A stretch of DNA of 64,000 nucleotides from Nemopilema nomurai (GCA_003864495.1 PEDN01001353.1:992001-1056000); one strand, 5' to 3'. Counted from the stretch's first letter, positions 24,801 to 37,142 are shown. Program-made: numbers and translations. The notes: generated by a model from the sequence alone, not told the origin.

Positions 24801-27724
24801 TTTATCAGTGGAAACTAAAACTTTAGTGTGATAGCATTGAGTCTTTTTCAAAGATTTTTTCAACTGTCGAAAATATTTTGGCCCATTCCTTTGCGAAATC
24901 ATCTAATATGAATAAGTCATTATTATTTGACTGGCGCCAAAGGCTAGGATGCTGGTGTAGAAATTTTTTAGAGCAAGCAAGCGCTTTACAATTTATTTTA
25001 TGAGGCTTTCATTGAAAAACAACAAACTAATTCTTTTTCTATAATTTCGAAGTAATTAAAATCGGCAGGTTTGATTGAACAACCAAAACGTTGTTACACC
25101 AAGCTGGGCAACTCATGAAGAAATTGCTAATCAAAAAGGCTAAAGGATGTGTATTAATGAAAAATTGACAAGTTGTGGAAAACGTCTTTCAGCTGTTGAT
25201 AAAATGGTAACATAAAAATGACAAGGATTTTAAAAAGAGGTTAGAAAATTGAAGCCATTACTTTTAAAACATAAACTAGCAAAGAATATTATCAAATATA
25301 GTGACAGACACGAGACAAGCAGAATGACCGATAAGTGTCATTAGTCTAGAATTGTTTATGTACTTGAGCTAGCTGCTGGCTCGTCAATTGTCACCTGGAG
25401 AAGGAAAACAACGCCATGTTCTAAAGAACCAACCTCCAAGGTAGAAATTCTCTTTTGTTGGAGACATGAAAGAATGGGAATGACGAAGTTTTCTAAAACA
25501 ATAAGAGGATTTCAGCTGCCACTTCGAAAACACAAACTAGCAAAGAATGACGTGCAATACTTCATAAAGTTTCTTCGCCTTGATCAAAATTTTCCAAAAG
25601 TTTAAATGATCTACAGTTAATTGAAGAATTCTCACAGACCGGTATAAAAGTTTGTTTACTATTTGGAAAGAGTATCTTCTTATTGCCAATTATCTACCAT
25701 TTACACGTTAATACTGATTCTGTTTATTTATTACGCAGGAGATCTTATAAGAAGATTCACTTGAATGGGAATTGATGGGAAATCGGCTTATTTCTTAAAT
25801 GTCTCGTAACGTACGGTGAGAGCAACATTAGAGGATGAGCTTACAAAGAATAAGATATTTAAAGTCTTGCACACCAAGTCTTATACCCATTCAGCAAAAG
25901 CTTAGGTAAAAACAAAATGAATAATTGGAATATATTGAACTCAAATGCTTTTTTTGAAATAAGTCTGACTGATAAATCCTTCTTTGCTCACATTTTAAAA
26001 GAAGATACTCAACAATTAGCCAGGGATCACGATGGACTGTGCAAGCATTGTCTAGGCAATCTGCAGCCTAGCGTTGATTCTGTCTTCACTTAAGCTTCGT
26101 TCGTTGAATTATCAACCATGATATTGTTGTGATTGGACAAAATCCAATGTCTGGCAACATTCTTACAACGGCTGCTAGCACGTTTTGAACAGCAGCTTCT
26201 GCTACAAGCATCGCTTCACTAAAAGGGTGAATCAGTGTTGACTCCTTCTATGAGGGTGCAATACTTTCTTGGCTCTTGCGTAGATGTAACATAATTCAAG
26301 TGCAAAGCGACTTTTTTCCATTAGAAAAAGCATTTGGATCATCTATCTCACCCATTTCAGTCGCCTTCCCTGCCAATTGACTCAGATTCCATCTGACACT
26401 CTGACTCAGATTAAAACCACGCTTAAAAATCCATTCTGCTAAATCCATAAGTTAGCACCAAAGTGTCACGTTCTTTTCTTGCTTCCACCACATATTTATA
26501 TATACCATTACTTTCTGTTCTTTCCTGTCTCCACTTTTCGTAACTTTAAACTTCTTTGCATCCTTTGATGTTTGCTAGAGCAGAACTTTTAAGTGACAGA
26601 CCATAATAAGCAAACTTTGCGCCACAGTTTCTGAACCTGTTTTATTTCATTATCTGTCTTCTCCAGCTTTTTCTCTTAAAATCCCTGCTTGCTTAAGTAA
26701 CAATGCCCATCAATGACGACTTCAAAATGTTCTGGTACAGAATCGATAACTTCTCCTATTGCATGACCTGAACGACGGACACGGCGCCAAAATGAGATGT
26801 AGTCTCTACCAACCGGCCTTCCAAGGCTCAAAATGTTTCTCTATATTTGCAGCTTCGCCATCTGTAGTTTTACCAATTAATCCACGTTTATTTGCCACAC
26901 ACGCCTTCAAAACAGTTTCACTACTTCGATGAAGCCATCGGTCCTTCGTCTTTCCGTAAAGCACATTACCGCAGGCGCCTTGTACCATTGTCACCATTTG
27001 TCATCAACGTACCACTGGTGAACCACTTGCGAATGTTATTCCATGTGCATGCTGACAATGCCCTCTGTCTAAATATCATCCCAGGAAGCGCGATTTCACT
27101 CCTGCATCCCAATCGCATGAATAGAGCAGCAGCTTAGCATAACACCTTGGAGCCCTGTGGATCTATACGGCATTCGTTGACCTGAGCCCAGACATAGCTG
27201 CATTAGAACCATGAACCAGCAATAAAAACGGAGTAGCTGCTAGTTTTTGGTGACCAGAAATAGTCTGCAAAGGCAGTCAATGAAATAATGAATTGCCATG
27301 TATACGCTTGGTCATGCTAATTTTTCTCTTTCAAACTGTTCATCCCTGGTTGATAAGCACTTCGCTCTCCATAAATCGGCTCTAATTGTTTTTGCCTTCT
27401 CATGCGTTTCAGATTGATTAATCAAAGTCATTCTGTAGTGATTGATTATTTTCTTAATTTATAACACTATTAGTTCACTTCACCTCTGCTTCACAATGCT
27501 AGATTACATCATATTGAATTAGCTTATCTCGCTCGTCAACCTAGATTTTTCAATCTCAATTCCATCATCGTTTTGTCACCCTCACATATCCTTCATCAGC
27601 AAACTCATATTAGAGTAACAGTATATATTTCGTAGAGAAGGCCAGTAAAAGAATGATTCTTGGCATTGAAGCAGAATTATTAAATCGGATAAGATTGTTT
27701 TCATTGATCTTATTGATAGTTAAA
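21813..27724. other. gene-poor region, no gene seen
   Basis: No coding exon is recognised. Imperfect local duplications occur at about 23560-23660 (three copies around CAGTTACATAC) and between about 25266 and 25530 (both contain a segment ending ACTAGCAAAGAAT). Overlapping ORFs on both strands at 26806-27137 are unremarkable. Confidence 0.4.
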
Positions 27725-28130
27725 ACAAGTGATTCTGTCGTCGGTCAACATCTTTTAGACAACCCAGATTGTGCAAAACTCTATAATGACGACATGTTTC
27801 GGATAATTGGCAGAGCCCGGTCGTCCTTCCATCTAGCAGTTTTGGAGTCGATCTACATAAGAACGAAAAAGCCGCCATTGTGTAGACAGAAGGAGTTCGC
27901 TTTCTCTCTTGGACTCCATTGGTAATTTTTCTTTAGGTGCGCGGCACTGATTGGTCAACTATACCGGTCTTGTGCTTGCGTCTTACTGATTGGCTTATTT
28001 CGATCCACAACTGGGTATATATTTTCCATCGTGTTTTTTCGGAACCTTATTCTGACGTTTTATGCTCTGAGGAGTGTCAGACGAAAAAGCTTTTAGTATG
28101 ACGAAAAATGTTTGCTTTTTTCAAAGCCAT
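27725..28130 (+). mobile_element. Penelope-like retroelement 3' remnant
   Basis: From about 27725 an ORF ending at 27925 encodes a tail with SVVGQHLLDNPDCAKLYNDD, then a region with FRIIGRARSSFHLAVLESIY, then LCRQKEFAFSLGLHW. This pattern (HLL, several residues, FRII, HLAVLE-IYI, P-LCRQK-F-FSLGL) is what I know from the C-terminal end of GIY-YIG-containing Penelope-like elements that are abundant in cnidarian genomes. The upstream reverse transcriptase is missing and the sequence before 27725 is unrelated, so this is a 5'-truncated copy. Downstream non-coding sequence with a GAGGAGTGTCAGACGAAAAAGC motif (about 28068) is probably the element's 3' UTR. The 3' boundary is a guess. Confidence 0.55.
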
Positions 28131-29075
28131 TTTCAAATTCTGTACCGCAAAACAACCTTTCTTATTGATAGTTCTGGGTTAACTATCAGCTCTACCAATT
28201 ATTGAAATTTTTCGTCATCCACCCACTCTAAAGTAGCTTTTTCCAATTCAAGCGTATTTCTTGACTTAACAACCAATATTTTTTGCAATTTTCCTCTGCA
28301 ATAAGCCTTGGAATTCAAGACCACGTAGCATATGTCATATTCTCCTCACAAACTAGTTTAATTCCTTTGTAATGAAGCGCACTGGCTGATGTCAAGAAGC
28401 ACTATTACCTCAACTAAGTGTAGCGCGAGATAAATCAAGCGAAGGTAGATTGACAACTGGCGACAGAAAGATTTATTGGTTCAACTGATGTATGTGCTTT
28501 AGAGCATGCTAGGCATCATCATCATTAGCTTCCATTTTTACGATTCCCTTGTCTCAAGAAGTTATGAAGAGAATGCAGATGAAAAAGTGCTTTAAAATTC
28601 ACCGTTATTGTCAAGTCATCATTCACTGTCATAAGACTTCTTCTGATCACATTTTGCTTGAATAACTTGGGTCAGCAGACATCGCAACAAGCCATCTTTT
28701 CCCGTCAATTTTCAGAATTTCAACAACGTAATACCTCAACCAAGTGTAATTGTAACAAAGCCAAGAGTGGCTCCAGATTTTAAGAGATTTTCTAATATGA
28801 TATATGTATATAAAATGAAAATATAAGTTATATATTAAATAATGCTTTGACTGTTTAATGTTGTATTGTAACACTATATGGATAGTTTCTGCCTGCTAGC
28901 TTTTCAGCAAATTCAGCAAAAGTCGAGTGAGTTTGCAAAGTGATTCAGACCCATGCTCAAACACTCCTGGCATATTAATCTTTAAACTTTTTCATTGCTT
29001 CTGATTCACCCTTGCAGATGATACGAACAGATTAGGACAATTGAAGCGTGGGGAGCTACAACTCCAACGCTTCAC
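28131..29075. other. gene-poor region, no gene seen
   Basis: AT-rich. A motif with TACCTCAACYAAGTGTA occurs twice (about 28407 and 28732), suggesting an old local duplication or two copies of a small repeat. Confidence 0.35.
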
Positions 29076-29196
29076 CTGCCTACCTGTCTGTCTGCCTGTG
29101 TGTCTGCCTGTGTGTCTGCCTGTGTGTCTGCCTGCTGCCTGTCTGTTTGTTTTTCTGTCTTTCTGTTTGTCTGTTTCCCTGTCTTTTTGTCTGCTT
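29076..29196. repeat. CTGCCTGTGTGT-type microsatellite
   Basis: Degenerate tandem array of TGTC/TGCC/TGTG units of about 120 bp. It keeps several frames open on both strands, which explains long but meaningless ORFs here. Confidence 0.85.
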
Positions 29197-29918
29197 CTTC
29201 GTTGCTGTTTTAAGTTGCCATCCTTGCAAAAATTTTGCAACGAATTGCTCCCTCAGTGTAATTTTGCTCCTGCTTCTCTGCTCTTGTGACTTTGGGCAAT
29301 CAATTTTGTACCCTATCGACACATTTAGACACAGTGAGTCACTATCATACCATTTTTGGCTAAAGTACAACTCTTAACTGTGAGGCAAATTTTGTAATTT
29401 GATAGATGGAAGTATCAGATCATTAGAAGTATTTACCAGTTGAAGTATTTAAGGGATGATTTGATCAAATGCATAACCTTCATTTTTAGCCTCATCTTGA
29501 CCAAAGCAACACTACCAGTTATGTATTAGATCCCCTTATGCATGTCAACCTTCTCCAGAGGGTGGAACAGTCCTGTCTCAAAATTGAAAGATTGCCTTAG
29601 CCTGACCATTGCTGTCTGTGTGGTAGAGTTGGAGGCACAAACTTTTATAACAAATTTCTGTTTAAAAGTCCAGATCTGACCATAGTCATGAATATAATAG
29701 AAAGAACAACTAATTGTATAATGGCAAACTCTTTAAGCACGATTAAGCACGATTAGTGTCTTGCCCAAAGAAAAATCAGCATCTTCCTCCAAATAACTTT
29801 ACATGTTTTATCAAAAAGCTTTTTCTCTTATAAACGTGGTGCAATCATCCTGAAATGTAAATGTCCCATCCGAGATGGATCAAAATTAACCATTTCACAC
29901 GCAGATAATTGCTTTTCT

Positions 29919-29945
29919 TTTTCGCGCCAAAATTGTGCGCCAAAA
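29919..29945 (+). promoter_or_regulatory. pair of E2F-like GCGCC motifs
   Basis: TTTCGCGCCAAAA and, eleven bases later, TGCGCCAAAACC lie 30-50 bases before an ATG at 29972. The first is close to the E2F/DP consensus TTTSGCGC. Supported by sequence match only. Confidence 0.25.
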
Positions 29946-29971
29946 CCATTTTGAGTCTCAGTTTGTCCGAA

Positions 29972-30313
29972 ATGGCGACTGCCGCTCGCTATAAAACTCT
30001 GGGTGACCACAAGCCTCGCTCCACTTCGTATAGATCGTATGAACTTTCAAGCTGGATTCAAAGTTGTTTTGTCCTTCAGCTTAATGTGTTTTGCTGTTGG
30101 TGGTGCTCCTCAAAAGACCCTAATATCAAACACACCCTTTACCTGCTCCAAAGAATGAAGCACTCATTTTGCTACAGCTGCAAGAATACTGGATTTCGAA
30201 AGTTTGGAATAGAAAAGTGCTATGGAAAGGTTGTCCCTTACAACCATGTTGATTCATTGCTGGTTCCACAGAAGTCCGAGCCTGTTGGCAACACAAACTT
30301 TTCAAAACACTGA
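29972..30313 (+). CDS. unidentified 113-residue ORF
   Basis: ATG in a good context (CCGAAATGGCGA) opens a 113-residue frame beginning MATAARYKTLGDHKPRSTSY. The first part is basic and polar like a real N-terminus. The middle is rich in Cys and Trp and could instead be intron read-through: a polypyrimidine tract and CAG lie at about 30066-30081. The C-terminal part again looks protein-like (ending SEPVGNTNFSKH). I recognise no family. It may be a first exon, a retrocopy fragment or chance. Confidence 0.25.
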   Translation: MATAARYKTLGDHKPRSTSYRSYELSSWIQSCFVLQLNVFCCWWCSSKDPNIKHTLYLLQRMKHSFCYSCKNTGFRKFGIEKCYGKVVPYNHVDSLLVPQKSEPVGNTNFSKH

Positions 30314-32680
30314 TCAAATTGGTTTACTTGGTAATAGCTAGGATCTGAGTGGATTTTCCATAATTTTTCTTACTTTTGCTGTTTTCATGCGCTTTCATCA
30401 CCGTCTATTAGCGTTTAGTATTAGATCAAAGGTTTTACTCGTCAGCTTTTCTAAGAGTCTCAAGCAAGCATGTAGTATTTATATTAGCCTTATTTCTTTC
30501 TTAATTTCAGCATATTGTATTAAATTCCTGTCTGCTTAGGTTCAGTTAACCGAGTTGATCCACTCCTTCTCATTCAACGTAACATCTATTAAAGACAGAG
30601 GATTTGGACAAACAACCAACTTGAAAACAGGTCGAGTTCTGGGGTACCTTACTGAATATCTAGGAATGGGTGGTCTGCTTTAAAGAGCTGTTACCAAATA
30701 ATAGAGGAATTTGAAGGAGGCCCTTGCTTGATGTCGCCCCAGGTCGACACAATTGCTGGCCTCTTCGGCGAATCAGCTGTTTGAATGGCAGTCTATGCGA
30801 CCGCACCTTTTGAGGCAGACACGCCCCTCAAGTTGGACATCGGCCTTCAAAAGAGTTGTGTACAAAATAGCAATCCTATCAATGTCCTGAATACGGTTAA
30901 GGGCTAACCATCTCAAGAAATTGGTTTTCGGATTACGTTTTGTACACAGCGAGAGATAAGCAAAAAACACGAAAGATTAACATCATTAATAGGGATGTAT
31001 ACAACGCAATTGATAAAATTCAGAATTTAGACAAATTAAAGCGATTTGTTTTGAGGAGATAAAGGCTCGTATGTTGGTTTTTTTGGAAAAATATCTTCAA
31101 GCAACTATCCCGCAAAAGTTAAAGTTGATTAATTTGGTTTAAGCTTGGTTGCAATCGCCTCTACCATGTTTACAAAGTCAATTTGGTTTAGATGAACGCC
31201 TAACAGGATACGAGCTGTAAGTGTTATCTTTATGCCCGTGTTTACAGCACCGTTAAATCGTTTTCTGGGCAGTGTGTGCATTAATGATTATAACTCGTGG
31301 CTCTCACGGCCTTGGTTAAATCGTGTTTTTATATCATTTTTAGATGCAATCACTTTCATGAATCCGTCCCGGGCCTTCAAAGGCGGGCTTGATTACACTA
31401 GCACCGTTATTTACGCTTTCGCCGTGCATTCGCGTCGCGTTCGTATGTGTATGATGTTTGGACTTGGGCGCGACACTGCTTACACACTCTAGATAAACGG
31501 AGAAATCAAAAGCTTTCATCAAAATACGCTTTCCTGCTGCATATTCCAAGTTAAACAACTGATTTTTGAATTAGAACAAACAAATTCGGTGTTTACTATA
31601 AATTCGCGCCCCAAATGTCGGATGTGTCAGAATGCCACCCAATGACTTCAGGAAGACCACGCTCCTCCATTGCGGCCCGAATGCTTTGCCGCGGCTGTCT
31701 TCGAAATCGCAGCATTCAAAGTGATGTACCTTAATCTGGCCTGGCTTTGTTTGTTCATAACCTGATGTTAGTTTGATTAAAGATTCACACTGCCCAAGTT
31801 CCATCTGCACCAAAATGTTAATTTTGATTATACGGCATTGCTTCTCTTCCTATTTCTTACATTACCTCTTACTTCTGCTCTTGTTTGCTATCATTTTGTG
31901 CATTTATGCATGAAAAAAGGGGACCTCTTACGTAAATACCACTTATTATGAAATGGAAACTTATGACCATAAACATGAGACTAGGAGGCAAAAGGGGTTT
32001 ACCCATTTTTCAGGATTTTAGATTAAGCGCCCTGTAGCAGCTCACGAAGAAGTCATATTTGTGCATTAACTCGTTCTTTCACAACTGCAGCGACCATATC
32101 TGAAGACTCCAAATCTAAGAAACTTGGACAATTTCCGTTCAAAACATGTTGCTCCAAAGAGAGCTTCTACGATCTTCCTTTGACGACAAGTTCGTCATGG
32201 AATTTTCTCCTTTGCACGCCTCGGGGTGAAGTAGCATCATACCGGAAATAAACTCCCATCGATTATACCATTGCAGCGTTGAATACCAGAACGTTTGGCA
32301 TCGATGAAGCATGTTTTGTGGCACTGCGGCTGACGTAGGCAGGACCCGTTCTCCTAAAGGCAGATTAAGTCGGCCCGTATCGAATTCGCGCTGCTCAAAG
32401 GCCAAATCCGCTAAAGGAAATGATTGAGATGCGTTTTGCATCGGGCATAAGCCTGTGGCCAGCTTTTGAAGAAGATCCCCAACGAAGCTTTCTTGTATTA
32501 CCGAATTCCAACAGCTGCCGCCCCACTGTCATTCCCGCCTCTTCTTGCGAAAGTTTGTGCCAAATGCATTCACAACAATAATCATGAAGTGTGGCATGAT
32601 TATCTGCTAAAATTCTAACCTTTATAGGGCGGACTCTTTTCAGTGACGTAGCCTAAAGAAGGGCTGCTGTGCTAGGCCAA
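30314..32680. other. gene-poor region with weak minus-strand ORFs
   Basis: Minus-strand ORFs at 30773-30970, 31571-31813 and 32139-32441 have mixed composition and no recognised domain. None is flanked by splice signals strong enough to call an exon. Confidence 0.3.
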
Positions 32681-32830
32681 TCAGGGTATGATCCAAACAA
32701 GGGGCTTCTTCAACAGACATTTGCCCTCAATCATAGAGGAGGATTGGGCATTAAAGACAGTTTCGCTCTCAGTAGTTTTACCAAACACTGCTGCCACTTT
32801 ATTTGTTGCATCACTTATAGCTTTTTTGAC
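32681..32830 (-). CDS. weak candidate terminal exon, unidentified
   Basis: On the minus strand a pyrimidine-containing acceptor ending TTCGACAG is followed by an open frame of 49 codons to a stop, starting VKKAISDATNKVAAVFGKTT. The composition looks protein-like and soluble, unlike the sequence upstream of the acceptor in the same frame. No family is recognised and no partner exon is proven. Confidence 0.15.
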   Translation of the reverse strand, partial: VKKAISDATNKVAAVFGKTTESETVFNAQSSSMIEGKCLLKKPLVWIIP

Positions 32831-34182
32831 CTGTCGAAGATAAAATGATAAACAAAAGGCAACCCTTACAGCTCGATTAAGATATGCAAGTACCGTATAG
32901 AAAATCTTGCTGCATCCAAGTTTCATACAATGAGCACTTGAAGTACACTTGAAGTACAGTTGTAGTACAAGAGCCAAGTATTGGCAGCTGTGATCGCCTT
33001 TTCAGCTATGGTTGCAGAATTTGCCATAATGTTCCAAAAATTGATAATCAGCCATGGTTAATGGTAGAGCCTATTACAACTTTCATTGCTTGCCAGTGTA
33101 GAGTACAAATTGGCAACTGGCCTGAATGCTGTTAGGGCATTCCATCAGACCATGTAACAGTCCTAGTTTCTATTGTTGGCTCTCTGAGCGATTCAGTCTT
33201 AGAGCTATATTTGTCTCTAGCATTGAATGGAACCCGCTAAACGCATCGTATCTTCACTTCTTTTGACGAAGTCCTTGTCTTCAACCAAAACATGGCGCAT
33301 TTAGAAGATTTAAATAGCATGCTCCTACTGAAACCATTCTTCATTATGAGCAGAATTCATCTGCTTTCATTCATATTTTCAGCTTTTGTAGAAATTATTA
33401 GCTTTCCATATGCACTGAAAATTGATCCATTGTTCACCGCCCTGCATTGATCGCCGGATTTGAGCCGAAGTTCAAAAGACTTCGTAATTCATTTGCCGAA
33501 TAAAAATGCAAGCTTTTGCCTTTTAAAGATGACTACTTGCTGCTATTTGAAGAGGCAGCAATGCCTAGCACAAGATCTTTCAAAGGCTTGATCAACTGTT
33601 GTTTTTGAGTTTCTCCTCTATCGATAACACGCAACCTTCGATAGAGACTAAACCCATCAAAGGACTAACCGTTAGCTTTTGCGCCCTCTCCTATTTCCTT
33701 TTAAGTTCTTTCAGGGGTTTTCCTAAACATTTCACGCAAACAAAAAGAAGAGTAATCTTTTTCATCAGTGAATCGATTTATTTGCAGGGCTACATTTGAG
33801 TTGTGTCAAATCCCACATAATGCTCAAGGGATACCCGACGAATCTTGAAGAATTATATTTTTATTGCAAATAAATTAACTTTGGGCTATGATGCAGTCTT
33901 TCAGTCTATCGCATTGTATTTGCACAGATTGCCGCTCGGTCTGTTGACGCAATGGAAAGGGAGGAGGGCAAAACTGTGGATCGCCGACAAGCGATTCTCC
34001 TGTTGTAGTTGTGGTTGTAGCAACTTCCGATAATATTCAGAAACAATATGAAGCTGTCTTTTTGCAAAATGACAGAGAGCTAGAGAGTCAATACGCAACC
34101 ATGCGCGATTGGTTCACTTTATATGTTCTGAATTGCCATTTTTTTCTTTTATGTAACATATACCACTTTCCAGGCTTCTTTG

Positions 34183-34370
34183 CCATACCATACCACACCA
34201 TACCATACCACACCATACCATACCATACCATACCACACCATACCATACCATACCATACCATACCACACCATACCATACCACACCATACCATACCATACCA
34301 TACCATATCATACCATACCCAACCATACCACACCATATCATACCACATAATACCATACCAGAACATACCA
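34183..34370. repeat. pentanucleotide satellite (ACCAT)n
   Basis: About 188 bp of tandem ACCAT/ACCAC units with scattered variants. The period of five gives open frames on both strands (repeats of IPYHT and of MVWYG), which are not genes. Confidence 0.95.
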
Positions 34371-34500
34371 TTTTTCATCTGTGTTTGCATCATTGTCGCA
34401 AAACATTCATTCAAACAAAAATTTTTAGGTGCTGACTATTTTAGTAACAAAATGTCTGTTAATGTCAATTTCCTTCATTTTGTAGACCTCTTTGTTTGAG

Positions 34501-34719
34501 TCAAAGGCATCCAAAGTCATTTTGTAAGGACTCCTTTGTGATAGGTCGACCCAAAAACCAGTAATCTTCATTGTTCTCGCCTTTTCTTAAATCATTTTGA
34601 GAAGCATTTAGCCCCGGGGCATCAAATCCAAATACGAGCTTTTTGGTGTTGGATGGAAAATCGAACCATCCTTTTGTCGTAATAAATCGGAAGGATTCGT
34701 TTGTTCCTTCTGGGTACAT
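34501..34719 (-). CDS. unidentified minus-strand ORF or exon
   Basis: A 72-codon frame on the minus strand starts MYPEGTNESFRFITTKGWFD and contains an acidic, aromatic-rich stretch (ENNEDYWFLGRP). Its composition is balanced like a folded protein and unlike the low-complexity chance ORFs around it. A TAG that could be a splice acceptor (TGCTAG) lies eight codons before the ATG, though without a strong pyrimidine tract. I recognise no domain. Confidence 0.22.
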   Translation of the reverse strand: MYPEGTNESFRFITTKGWFDFPSNTKKLVFGFDAPGLNASQNDLRKGENNEDYWFLGRPITKESLQNDFGCL

Positions 34720-36980
34720 GTTTGATAGATTCCTTTTTGTCTAGCACCAATAAACAAACTTGCAAAAAAGCTTTTTCCTTAAAACCTCCGTGTACTTAAA
34801 CTCTGACTCGCTTCTGCATTGTTACTATCAACTTTTTGTGAAACCTGAGCCATCGCCAGTCAATTGCCTTCATTAGTCATGTACTATCCTTTTTAATTGA
34901 AATCCGCTTCCTTTTTCAAGCCGACATAATGGCGGGGAATCTTTGCGCATTGTGCACATGTCCATGCGAAATTGCCATTCCATTTGGAAATCTTCTACAC
35001 CACGTGACAAGTCATACCAAATCAACGGCTTTGTCGTGATTTTTCATTTCTATTTCTTATTCGGCCGTTCTTGCCAAATAGTGTCGAGGTGATTTTTGCA
35101 ATGAAAGCTACTTCTTCCTTTCAGAACTCGTCCATATAGCCTCAATGTATGCACTAGGTTATGCGAAGGCAAGTTTAGTGGAGCTCCATGTGACCACCTT
35201 TAGACAAGGCAAGGTCAACTGTCATGGCGATCCATTGCGATACTGGTGTTTCGCGAGTGACAGAATGGTTGGCAATAGCCGGAGGTGATTTTCTTCGTCC
35301 CTCTCAGTGGACTCGATGGCTCCTAAAATAACCTCTACTAATTACTTTGCTGCGTCTACATTACCAAAAATGTACCCTTTTGAAAGGTTAATTAAGAAAT
35401 GTTTCTAAATTCTTTAGATTAGCGAATTAACGTTTACCCAGAGGCTTACGCTCGTGTTTCATTTTATTCTAGTTTCATGATTTGACGTTTGTTGTTACAA
35501 ATAAGCTTCCTTGCCAAGACAGGATAACAAAAGCCTTTGATTGCACTGCTAAATCGTGGTAACGGTGGTGATCACCTTCCGCAAACAATCTCTAATTTCT
35601 ATTCCAAGATTCTTTTCTTAATCTAGACCATAACCATAATCCACTCCTAATAATCTTTCCTGATGAACACAGGCATACGCAATTGGTGTTTGCGAATTAG
35701 AATCGTACATAGGGGACCAAGGTCAGCCCAAGGTCAGCCCAAGGTCAGCCCTTTGTTACCATTTTAAGTCTTACCTTCTGTTCAAAACCTTTCTCTAATT
35801 CTTTCAGTTAGCCAAATGGATCGGGTTGCTGCCACCTTAGGCCGGCTAGGGATTCACCGCTTCTGACTCAACAACTTCTTTCTTGCATAAACATTCAGAT
35901 GAAGTAGACTAAATGTTCTTTGGACGCGTAACTAGTCCCTGCTGGAAATTCTAAATCATGCTGTGATTTTGCGAATATCGATTCATCCACAAAGTATTTT
36001 CCTTCCCATTTAAGGTTTATTTCAATTTGATTTCACTTTAGCTATAGCTTTTAACTTCGATTTACTGAAAAGTTATTTTCCTTCTAAAAAAGAAATTTTA
36101 AATCTGCTCTTTTTTATTTCCATTTCTGGTCTGATTGTTGGTACATTTAAGAATTATTTGCAAAAATGACTCAATTAAACTGGCGTACAAGGCCCATATC
36201 AACCTTTTTCTAGGCCTAGCAATGTGCACTTGTGCCTTATGAATGTGCCTTCCAGATTTCGTACTATTTAACATTCAAGGAAGCATTCTCCACAAAGTTT
36301 GAGCATAATGAGAGGCGAGGACCCCTACAGAGCGATAGTATAGAGATGTTACTAATACCATTTATGAATTTCTTTCCCTGTTCTCTTTGATGTGCCCTTA
36401 CTACTGCAAGGCATTTCTGCCTGCACTTCAGCTCATCTCATTCGTTTGCATTGCAGTCTTGGAAACCCTGATTGATTCATTCCGTTATTGATTTATTCTC
36501 GTCTATGCTGATTTATTCTGTTAACCACTTCTTCTCATTTTCATAACTTACCTGGTTGCCAAAAGATTTTGGGAAGTCGTTTCTAGGCTGAACTTCAACA
36601 AAGAAGAGCTAATGAATCGATATTAATGAAACGCCTAGCTAGACTCCTTTTCAGGATATTCCGGAGCTTCTATATCAATATATTCCTGGAAGCGAATGAA
36701 AAAGATAGGAGGCAAAATACAACAATGTAGTACCTCTGTTTCTTGTTTTTGAATAAAAAAAATTGGAACAAAGTTATAGGAAGCACCTTAGGATACTTTG
36801 TCATCTGTCTCAAGCTTCAAGATATATTTTATCAGGAAAGAGGCGAAAAGCATTTACGATTTGTGCACCTAGCTTGTCTTCAGGCGTCCACATAGTGACG
36901 ATTTCCTCGAGCTGTATGACATTCAGTGAATTGGATGTGATTTCTTGCTAATCCAGGGGTGATGCTAATCTTTGCTTAAT
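34720..36980. other. gene-poor region, no gene seen
   Basis: No coding feature is recognised apart from the small tandem repeat at 35719. A 36-codon ATGGCGGGG ORF at about 34929, with four cysteines near its start, is too short to judge. Confidence 0.35.
35719..35751 (+). repeat. three tandem copies of AAGGTCAGCCC
   Basis: Three perfect head-to-tail copies of an 11-base unit. Each contains AGGTCA, the nuclear-receptor half-site hexamer, but the regular spacing is simply that of a tandem repeat. Confidence 0.85.
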
Positions 36981-37142
36981 ATGGCCGCTAATACGTTTAA
37001 AGGAGAAGCAAAATGGCAGCTCGATGGAGACCCGACACCTCCCCACCATGGTCGTCGCTTCCAGGACGAGTGGTGCGCATTTAGTGGAAACATAGCAGAG
37101 TTGGCTCAATGGTTTATGCCCAAATGGAACATTAAGGTGTAA
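36981..37142 (+). CDS. candidate 53-residue microprotein or first exon
   Basis: ATGGCCGCT at 36981 opens a frame of 53 codons ending TAA at 37140. The peptide starts MAANTFKGEAKWQLDGDPTP and ends with AELAQWFMPKWNIKV. It is polar with four Trp and one Cys, and locally GC-richer than its surroundings. The last codons read AAG|GTGTAA, so the apparent stop may instead be a splice donor and the frame could be a first coding exon (phase 0). I recognise no family. The evidence is composition and start context only. Confidence 0.3.
   Translation: MAANTFKGEAKWQLDGDPTPPHHGRRFQDEWCAFSGNIAELAQWFMPKWNIKV

Noticed and set aside
28992..29377. Four overlapping ORFs of 82-109 codons on both strands
   Set aside because: They come from the CTGCCTGTGTGT microsatellite; low-complexity translation in every frame.
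34088..34499. Long ORFs of IPYHT and MVWYG repeats on both strands
   Set aside because: They come from the ACCAT satellite and are not genes.
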